This document shows, piece after piece, positions 6,919 through 11,902 of a stretch of DNA of 11,902 bases. Source of the stretch: VBDM01 sp049802235 (lineage in GTDB: Bacteria; Pseudomonadota; Gammaproteobacteria; Burkholderiales; SG8-39); the NCBI GenBank assembly GCA_049802235.1, contig JBARMB010000001.1, forward strand, positions 1-11,902, read 5' to 3'. The notes under the pieces were generated by a model, which ran no database searches, was not told the DNA's origin, and worked only from the letters and a program-made list of their open reading frames with translations. The position numbers were made by a program, and so were the translations under genes. How positions within the stretch are numbered: position 1 is the stretch's first letter; each line of letters begins with the position of its first letter.

Positions 6919-7674
6919 CTAATCCGAAAGATCAGTCCCGAGCAGATACGTGGCGACGTCGCGGTTCTGGCGGATCTCCTCGGGCGAGCCATCGGCGAGG
7001 AACCTGCCTTCGTGCATGACGACGACGCGATCGGAATACTTGAACACCACGTCCATGTCATGCTCGATGACGACCGCCGTAATCCTGCCGCCGCGCACCA
7101 CCGTAGACACCGTGTCCATGATCTGCGCCTTGTCGCGCGTGCTGACGCCGCTGGTCGGCTCGTCGAGGAACAGCAGCTTGGGGCGAAGCGCGTAGGCGAC
7201 CGCCACGTCGAGGAGCTTGCGTTCGCCCTGTGCGAGACCTCCCGCGAGCGCCTGCGCCTTGCCGCCGAGGCCGAACTCGCCGAGCACCTCCGTTGCCTCG
7301 TGCGTGACCACAATGTCCCGCTCCGCGAGCGTGAAAATCCGCTTGCTCTTGCCCTCGCGCGCGAAGATCGCGAGCGCCACGTTATCGAGCACGGATAGAT
7401 CGTCGAACAGGTTCACGAGCTGGAAGCTCCTCGCGATCCCCGCCCGAATCCGCTCATCCACCGGCGCATAGGTGATGTCGCGGTCTGCGATGAAGATCCT
7501 GCCGCTGTCGGGGGACAGGAAAGCGCTGATCAGGTTGACCAAGGTGGTCTTGCCCGCGCCGTTGGTGCCGACGAGCGACAGGAACTCGCCCTCGTTGACG
7601 GTGAAATCCACGCCGTCCACGGCACGCGTTTCGCCGAAATGCTTCGTCAGGCTCTCCGTTCGCAACAGGCTCAT
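6919..7674 (-). CDS. livG: HAAT/Liv-family ABC transporter ATPase, LivG type (system 2)
   Basis: Cytoplasmic ATPase of importer system 2, 251 residues, the same length as the other LivG. Walker A is GTNGAGKTT (36-44), the Q-loop glutamine is Q85 in ARSFQLVNLF, Walker B is LLFLDE (167-172) and the H-loop histidine is H205 in IEHDM. The signature is again degenerate, LAQGERK (147-153). DEPTSGVS followed by KAQIMD matches system 1. I start at the ATG at 7672-7674, which overlaps the livM stop as ATGA. The open frame continues far upstream to 8352, but that part is antisense-like arginine-rich shadow sequence inside livM. Translational coupling to livM is likely. Confidence 0.93.
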   Translation of the reverse strand: MSLLRTESLTKHFGETRAVDGVDFTVNEGEFLSLVGTNGAGKTTLVNLISAFLSPDSGRIFIADRDITYAPVDERIRAGIARSFQLVNLFDDLSVLDNVALAIFAREGKSKRIFTLAERDIVVTHEATEVLGEFGLGGKAQALAGGLAQGERKLLDVAVAYALRPKLLFLDEPTSGVSTRDKAQIMDTVSTVVRGGRITAVVIEHDMDVVFKYSDRVVVMHEGRFLADGSPEEIRQNRDVATYLLGTDLSD

Positions 7675-8678
7675 GCCGACGCCCCCCGCCTGCGCTTCAG
7701 CCGCGCGCGCAGTCGCGCCGCGCTGCCCACGACGCCCGCGGGCAGAAACGTCACCAGGGCAATCAGGATCACCCCGAGCGTGATCTGCCAGTATTGAGTG
7801 ACGGCCACCGCGTAGACCTCGAGGTAGTTGAAGATCACGGCCCCGAAGATGGGGCCGGTGAAATTCCGGAACCCGCCGAGCACGGCGAAGAACACGATCT
7901 TGCCGGACTGCGGCCAGTACAGGACGTCGGGGGTGGTGAGGCCGTTGAGCGGCACCCAGAGACTTCCGGCCAGGCCGGTGAAGATCCCCGACACGAGGAA
8001 CGCGAGCCAGCGGTAGCGCCAGATCCGCACGCCGAGAAAGCGGGCGCGGGTCTCGTTGTCGCGGATCGCCTGCAGCGTCTTGCCGAACGGGGAATGGACG
8101 ATCAGCCACATCAGCGCGACGCACACGCAGAACGCCGCGAGCACGTAGTAATAGTAGGCAGTAATGAACCTCGGGTACGCGTCGGCGCCCGGAAAACTGA
8201 CGAGACCGCCCAGCAAGATGAGCTGCGAGAACGGCACGCGCAGCCCGTCTGTGCCGCCGGTGATCCAGAAGAACTTGTAGGCGAGCGTCCACAATACCTG
8301 CGAAAGGGCGAGCGTCAGGATGGCGAAGAAGATCCGCGTGTGGCGCACGCACACGACCCCGAACAGCGCCGCGAGCGCGGCGGAAAACGCCATCCCGCCC
8401 AGGATGAACAGTTCCATCGACGAGACGCCGAGATAGCGCATCATGAGCGCCACCGCGTAGGCGCCCGCGCCCAAGAAGGCGGAATGCCCGAACGACAGCA
8501 GCCCGGTGTAGCCAAGCAGGAGATTGAACCCGAGCGCGGCGATCGCCAGCGTGAGGCCGTAGGTAAGGAGCTGCGTCTGATAGGTACCCGCGACGGCGGG
8601 AACGACGAGCAACGCAGCGAGCACCGCCGCAGCGGCCGCGGCCCGGCGGGCGAGCGAAGGCGCTTGCGGCGCGTTCAC
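7671..8678 (-). CDS. livM: HAAT/Liv-family ABC permease, LivM type (system 2), GTG start
   Basis: Inner-membrane permease of 335 residues, predominantly hydrophobic helices. Marks are the N-terminal segment of about 20 hydrophobic residues (13-32), GLLSFGHSAF (59-68), the ATPase-contacting loop with RDNE (206-209) and YWPQSGKIVFFAVLGG (254-269), which is close to the same stretch in system 1. It ends with FLPAGVVG and an arginine-rich tail. I choose GTG at 8676-8678. It overlaps the livH stop as GTGA, a GGGAGG lies five bases upstream, and the first hydrophobic segment follows directly. The frame runs on to 9200 with no suitable content, since that is livH in another frame. Confidence 0.9.
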   Translation of the reverse strand: MNAPQAPSLARRAAAAAAVLAALLVVPAVAGTYQTQLLTYGLTLAIAALGFNLLLGYTGLLSFGHSAFLGAGAYAVALMMRYLGVSSMELFILGGMAFSAALAALFGVVCVRHTRIFFAILTLALSQVLWTLAYKFFWITGGTDGLRVPFSQLILLGGLVSFPGADAYPRFITAYYYYVLAAFCVCVALMWLIVHSPFGKTLQAIRDNETRARFLGVRIWRYRWLAFLVSGIFTGLAGSLWVPLNGLTTPDVLYWPQSGKIVFFAVLGGFRNFTGPIFGAVIFNYLEVYAVAVTQYWQITLGVILIALVTFLPAGVVGSAARLRARLKRRRGASA

Positions 8679-9553
8679 GCCTTCCTCCCGAACAGGCCTG
8701 TCGGGCGGATCAGCAGCACGATCGCGGCAATCAAGTACAGCGCGGCGAGCTCGGTTTCTTCCCAGAACTGGATCGTGATCGTTCTGAGCGCGCTCACAAT
8801 CAGCGCCCCGACCAAGGCCCCCTCGAGGCTGCCGAGACCGCCAATCACAACCACGACGAACGCCACGACGAGTACTTCCACGCCCATGCCGAGCACCGCG
8901 GCCTGGCTCGGCACAACAATGGCACCGCCGAGCCCGGCCATGAAGCAGCCTAGGCCGAAAGCCAGTGCGTAGACCCGCCCGACGTCGATTCCGAGCGCCG
9001 CGGCCATGCGCCGGTCCTGCGCGGTCGCGCGCAGCAGCACGCCGAAACGGGTGCGGTACACGAACGCCCACAGGCCAAGCGCGGCGGTGATTCCGACTCC
9101 GATCATCATCAGGTTGTAGACCGGGTAGGGCAGCGTCCCGACCTGAACGAGCCCGAGGAAATCCACGAGTCGGTTCGCAGTGAGCGGCGTCCCGCCCCAC
9201 ACCAGCCGGATGACATCATCGAGGACCAGCAGCAGGCCGAAGGTCACGAGCAGCTGATACTCCTCGGGCCGCCGATAGAATGGCCGGATCAACGTGGGCT
9301 CGATCGCCAGCCCGATGACCGCGACCGCGACCGCCCCGAGGGGCAGGAAGATAAACAGGGCGGCCGGCGGGATCGCAGTCGCCGCCGCGGCCACCGACCA
9401 AGCGGTGATATAGGCACCGAGCGCATAGAAGCTGCCATGCGCCATGTTGACGATTCCCATCACGCCGAAGATCAGGCTGAGGCCGGCAGCGATGAGAAAG
9501 AGCACCGCGGCGTAAAAAAGCGAATTTAGAACCTGGACCGCGACGATTTCCAT
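8675..9553 (-). CDS. livH: HAAT/Liv-family ABC permease, LivH type (system 2)
   Basis: Inner-membrane permease of 292 residues. It opens with LSLIFGVMGIVNMAHG (25-40), the LivH hallmark, and closes with GGLGSLEGALVGALIV (238-253) and RPTGLFGRKA. DVIRLVWG (113-120), YPVYNL (143-148) and GMGVEV (222-227) are shared with the LivH of system 1. The start at 9551-9553 gives the expected family opening, although the ribosome binding site is weak. It follows the binding-protein gene after 99 bases and overlaps livM by four. Confidence 0.93.
   Translation of the reverse strand: MEIVAVQVLNSLFYAAVLFLIAAGLSLIFGVMGIVNMAHGSFYALGAYITAWSVAAAATAIPPAALFIFLPLGAVAVAVIGLAIEPTLIRPFYRRPEEYQLLVTFGLLLVLDDVIRLVWGGTPLTANRLVDFLGLVQVGTLPYPVYNLMMIGVGITAALGLWAFVYRTRFGVLLRATAQDRRMAAALGIDVGRVYALAFGLGCFMAGLGGAIVVPSQAAVLGMGVEVLVVAFVVVVIGGLGSLEGALVGALIVSALRTITIQFWEETELAALYLIAAIVLLIRPTGLFGRKA
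8684..8689 (-). promoter_or_regulatory. Shine-Dalgarno site supporting the GTG start of livM
   Basis: GGGAGG on the minus strand, five bases before the GTG at 8678, inside the end of livH. With the GTGA overlap it decides the start. Confidence 0.65.
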
Positions 9554-9624
9554 GGTTTTTCTTGTTGCACGCGCGCACCGCCGGAGCGGCCCGGCCTCGT
9601 ACTGCCAAGGCGACCCCGGATGCG

Positions 9625-9644
9625 CGCCCGGACGGGGACGGGCG
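9625..9644 (-). other. Weak hairpin between binding protein and livH of system 2
   Basis: CGCCCG (9625-9630) pairs with CGGGCG (9639-9644) around an eight-base loop, nine bases downstream of the binding-protein stop at 9653. There is no T run. It occupies the same position as the stronger hairpin at 3441-3470 in system 1. In DNA this GC-rich a 6-bp stem may be chance. A direct repeat GCGTTAC (9642-9648 and 9650-9656) straddles the stop codon. The rest of 9554-9652 shows nothing recognisable. Confidence 0.3.
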
Positions 9645-9652
9645 TTACAGCG

Positions 9653-11050
9653 TTACGCCTTCGCTTGCGGCCACGTCTTCTTGATCCAGTCGGCCGCGGC
9701 AGTGGACTCGTTGTGTCCGTGCCCGGGTTTCGGCCAGTCGGGCGGCGCGGTAATGCTTCGAATCGGGATGGACACGATGCTCGCCGGGTCCCAGACCGGA
9801 AACTCGTACCCCGGCAGATTCTTGCTCAGACCCGTGACCGCGTCCTTATATCCTTGGTGATTGTCCTCGCGGACGTAGAGGTAACCAGCCGGCGAATCGA
9901 TTCCCGCGCCCTCTAGCATGGCGATGATCGCGTCGTCGTCGGGCCAGCTACCGACCAGCTGGTTGGCCTTTTCCACCGCCTGCTTGTAGAGATAAAGCGA
10001 GGTATAGGCGCCATCGGACTCGAAGCTCGGGTACTCCTTCCAGCGCTTGTAGTAGCGCTCGACGAACCCCTTGTTGATCGGCCAACGCTCGGCGGACGGA
10101 TAGAGAAAGTGATAGTTCGCGTGTACGCCGGCAAGCACGCCCTCGGGGTGATCCTTGCCGATCGCGTGCGGGTAGCCGCCGAAGGCGAGCGTGGTGGCGA
10201 CCTTCATCTTGTCAAACAGCCCATAGCGCAGCGCCTGCTTGTAGAACGCGACGTAGTCGCCGCCCCACACACCAGCAACCAGCAGATCGGGCTTTGCCGA
10301 GAGAATCTTCGTGATGTGCGAAGTGAAATCCGTGGTGCCCAGCTTCGGCCAGGACTCCGAAACTACCTCGATTCCGGGCAGCAGCTTGCCGAGCGCGAGC
10401 ACGAAGTGCTCGAACACGTTACGGCCGTAGCTGTAATCGGGCTGGATCGACGCGATCCGACGCACCTTCGGCCAGTGTGTTGCCGCGCCGATGGCGGCGG
10501 TAACGCCGTCCGCAGACTGAATGTTGGTCACCCGGAAGGTGTATTTCGGGTTCGGAACCGCCTTGTCGAACAGGAAGTCGGTGCAGCCGTCGTTGAAAAG
10601 CGTCAGCACCTTCAGTTCCTCCGCCACCGGCCCGAGTGCGGGGGTGTTGCCGCTCGAGATGACGCCCGTAAAGAGATCGATCTTCTCCGACAGCTTCATG
10701 CGCCGGAGTTCCTTCACGTTGGCATCTGTCCCGGCAGCTTCATCGGCGAAGATTGTCTCGATCTTGCGCTTGCCGAGCAGCCCGCCCTGCGCGTTGATCT
10801 CCTCCATGGCGAGGACATGTCCCCGCTGGCCCGGGCCGCCCAGAAGCTCGGCCGCCCCGGTGAGGAACGTGATGTGGCCGACCTTGATCGGTTTATCGGG
10901 AACATTGCCCTTGGGTCTTACCGCGGCATTCGCCGTGCCCGATCCCGCCACGGCCCCGAGCCCCGCGGCCCCGACACCCGCCGCACCCAGGGTGGCGCCG
11001 AATTGCTTCAGAAAACCGCGGCGCTCCTGCTTGATCTGTTCCTTGTCCAT
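9653..11050 (-). CDS. Periplasmic substrate-binding protein, Peripla_BP_6/LivK type, Tat-exported (system 2)
   Basis: Binding protein of importer system 2, 465 residues. The N-terminus carries a twin-arginine signal, ERRGFLKQ (9-16), followed by an Ala/Gly-rich hydrophobic stretch and an ANA cleavage site near residue 42. It should therefore cross the membrane folded by the Tat route. The mature part begins PIKVGHITFLTGAAELLGG. Motifs shared with the system 1 protein are ISSGN (131-135), GPVAEELKVLTLFNDGCT (140-157), WGGD (262-265) and DWIK (454-457). I start at the ATG at 11048-11050. A GGAGGAG lies seven bases upstream, and this places the Tat motif at the normal distance from the N-terminus. 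The frame is open to 11095, but those 15 residues would push the motif inward. It is the first gene of the run. Substrate unknown. Confidence 0.92.
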   Translation of the reverse strand: MDKEQIKQERRGFLKQFGATLGAAGVGAAGLGAVAGSGTANAAVRPKGNVPDKPIKVGHITFLTGAAELLGGPGQRGHVLAMEEINAQGGLLGKRKIETIFADEAAGTDANVKELRRMKLSEKIDLFTGVISSGNTPALGPVAEELKVLTLFNDGCTDFLFDKAVPNPKYTFRVTNIQSADGVTAAIGAATHWPKVRRIASIQPDYSYGRNVFEHFVLALGKLLPGIEVVSESWPKLGTTDFTSHITKILSAKPDLLVAGVWGGDYVAFYKQALRYGLFDKMKVATTLAFGGYPHAIGKDHPEGVLAGVHANYHFLYPSAERWPINKGFVERYYKRWKEYPSFESDGAYTSLYLYKQAVEKANQLVGSWPDDDAIIAMLEGAGIDSPAGYLYVREDNHQGYKDAVTGLSKNLPGYEFPVWDPASIVSIPIRSITAPPDWPKPGHGHNESTAAADWIKKTWPQAKA

Positions 11051-11057
11051 GACTGTA

Positions 11058-11064
11058 CTCCTCC
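11058..11064 (-). promoter_or_regulatory. Shine-Dalgarno site fixing the start of the Tat binding protein
   Basis: GGAGGAG on the minus strand, seven bases before the ATG at 11050. It favours this start over the upstream in-frame ATG at 11095. Confidence 0.7.
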
Positions 11065-11130
11065 AATCGTCTGCGCTTATGAGAGGGATGTGCACGTTCG
11101 TCCCGGCAGGCAGGCCCGAACAGCCAGCCT

Positions 11131-11160
11131 ATTAGACACCTTTTGCGTAGGAGTCTACAA
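11131..11160 (-). promoter_or_regulatory. Candidate sigma70-like promoter for the importer run
   Basis: On the minus strand TTGTAG (11160-11155, three of six matches to the -35 consensus) is followed after 18 bases by TCTAAT (11136-11131, five of six matches to the -10). Transcription would begin near 11124 and give a leader of about 75 bases. The spacer contains the small inverted repeat GTAG/CTAC (11147-11158), which could be an operator half-site pair but is very short. The rest of the 153-base intergenic region has no clear terminator for the gene upstream. Confidence 0.35.
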
Positions 11161-11203
11161 GCCGGGATCAGGTCGGGCGATGAACGGCGTGCGCCGCGTA
11201 TGC

Positions 11204-11902
11204 TCAGAAGGCCCAGTGCACGATCTTGATCGGCGCGTTGGCGGCGTTGTCTTCGAGCACAGGGGCGAGCACGAGCCGATAGCCGGCCGTCCCGTTACGT
11301 CCCGCGGCGGGGCCGAATTCGAGACGACATGCACCCGAGCTGTCGGCGCGCACCGCGCCAGCGGTTGCGACCGCGCCGTCTGGACCGACCAGCAGATAAC
11401 GACATACCGGCGCCGGCGGCGTGCCTGCGCCCGTGAGCCGCTCGGCGAGCTTGGTCGCGAACGAGCCGCGCACGATCCGCACGTCGCGCCCGAGGCGCTC
11501 GAGCCACTCGGTTTCGGTGTAAGCCTCCGCGCCGAAACTGCGCTGCTCGATCCGCGTCACAAACGCCTTGAGCGGCACCGCATAGGCGTTGAAGCTACCG
11601 AGCCCTTTCGGATAGCTCGGGTCGCGGAACGCGCGGAGCACCGCCTTCGTCCCGTCCCATCGGCCGAGCACGTAGGGACCGTTGGTGACCAGCCAATGAC
11701 CGTGCGCAGCGTGGAACTCGCGCAGCCGACGGTAGCGGGCGCGCGCGTCCTCGGCGCCGGCGTAGCGGGCGAGCGCCGGGGGAACGTACGCGCGCTCCTC
11801 GAGTTCGCGGGCAAGCCCGGCGAGCTGCGCAAAGAGCGTGGTGTTGCGCACCAGATCGAGTTCCGGCACGCCGCGCCGCGCCGCGGCGGCCGCTCCAAAG
11901 GC
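11204..11902 (-). CDS. C-terminal part of a probable family 5 solute-binding protein (5' end outside window)
   Basis: The reading frame is open through the right edge of the window and stops at 11204. About 232 residues are visible, and a GTG at 11867-11869 is just an internal codon as far as I can tell. The stretch HAAHGHWLVTNGPYVLGRWD followed by LRAFRDPSYP resembles the late part of the second lobe of family 5 (peptide/nickel/oligosaccharide type) binding proteins. After it comes a beta-rich tail, CRYLLVGPDGAVATAGAVRAD, which looks like a small C-terminal immunoglobulin-like or fibronectin-like domain seen in some members. Recognition is from memory of motifs and is moderate. The gene has the same direction as the importer run but is separated from it by 153 bases, so it probably belongs to a different transporter operon upstream. 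Confidence 0.5.
   Translation of the reverse strand, partial: AFGAAAAARRGVPELDLVRNTTLFAQLAGLARELEERAYVPPALARYAGAEDARARYRRLREFHAAHGHWLVTNGPYVLGRWDGTKAVLRAFRDPSYPKGLGSFNAYAVPLKAFVTRIEQRSFGAEAYTETEWLERLGRDVRIVRGSFATKLAERLTGAGTPPAPVCRYLLVGPDGAVATAGAVRADSSGACRLEFGPAAGRNGTAGYRLVLAPVLEDNAANAPIKIVHWAF

Noticed and set aside
7675..8352. Upstream extension of the system 2 livG frame to give a 477-residue protein
   Set aside because: The added 226 residues are arginine-rich and lie wholly within livM. The ATPase domain begins at the ATGA-coupled start at 7674.
7794..8972. Plus-strand open frame of 392 codons opposite livM and livH of system 2
   Set aside because: Same reason. The composition (Glu, Arg, His, Asp repeats) is typical of the reverse reading of hydrophobic permease codons.
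8679..9200. Upstream extension of the system 2 livM frame
   Set aside because: Lies inside livH and has no membrane character. The GTG at 8678 has a good ribosome binding site and an overlap with the livH stop.
11185..11196. CGGCG/CGCCG inverted repeat after the stop of the rightmost gene as a terminator
   Set aside because: The loop would be only two bases (or the stem four pairs) and no T tract follows on the minus strand.
1..11902. CRISPR array, tRNA or rRNA genes, insertion sequence, phage genes or toxin-antitoxin pair
   Set aside because: I saw no regularly spaced repeats, no tRNA or rRNA-like conserved blocks, no transposase or integrase motifs and no small gene pair. The window is almost entirely filled by the genes listed.

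Overview
The window is GC-rich (low-to-mid 60s percent by eye) and reads as chromosomal DNA of a proteobacterium. A beta-proteobacterium of the Burkholderiales type is my best guess, from the overall gene style, strong GGAGG-type ribosome binding sites, a Tat-exported binding protein and a polycytosine/polyguanine intergenic hairpin. The sequence alone does not prove the taxon. Every gene I can support lies on the minus strand, so transcription runs from high to low coordinates. The many long plus-strand ORFs are antisense shadows.

Layout in the direction of transcription: (a) 11902-11204, the C-terminal part of a gene entering from outside the window, probably a family 5 (peptide/nickel type) solute-binding protein; (b) 11203-11051, an intergenic region with a candidate sigma70-like promoter; (c) 11050-6176, a complete hydrophobic-amino-acid-type (HAAT/Liv) ABC importer, system 2: Tat-exported binding protein, LivH, LivM, LivG, LivF; (d) 6139-4832, an iron-alcohol-dehydrogenase-family protein that matches hydroxyacid-oxoacid transhydrogenase (HOT, the ADHFE1 family); (e) 4777-76, a second complete HAAT importer, system 1: Sec-exported binding protein, LivH, LivM, LivG, LivF; (f) 75-1, a perfect 8-bp G/C hairpin of the repeat or terminator kind.

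The eleven genes from 11050 to 76 are co-oriented with gaps of at most about 105 bases. H/M and M/G overlap by four bases (ATGA or GTGA) in system 2, and the same two junctions overlap by ATGA in system 1. They look like one operon or two nested ones. The two importers are not a random pair. They share the order SBP-H-M-G-F, equal LivG lengths (251 residues) and subtype-specific motifs in every subunit: ISSGN, WGGD and DWIK in the binding proteins; DVI(K/R)LVWG, YPVYNL and GMGVEV in LivH; YWxxSGxxVFxAVL in LivM; DEPTSGVS plus a degenerate signature in LivG; FEGxAP and ES in LivF. The simplest reading is an old duplication of a whole importer cassette with a HOT gene now between the copies.

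A working hypothesis is that the importers bring in one or two related organic acids or their precursors, and that HOT moves hydride between a hydroxyacid (4-hydroxybutyrate in characterised members) and a 2-oxoacid such as 2-oxoglutarate, with no net use of free NAD. The substrates cannot be read from the sequence, and 'branched-chain amino acid' should be taken as a family label only.
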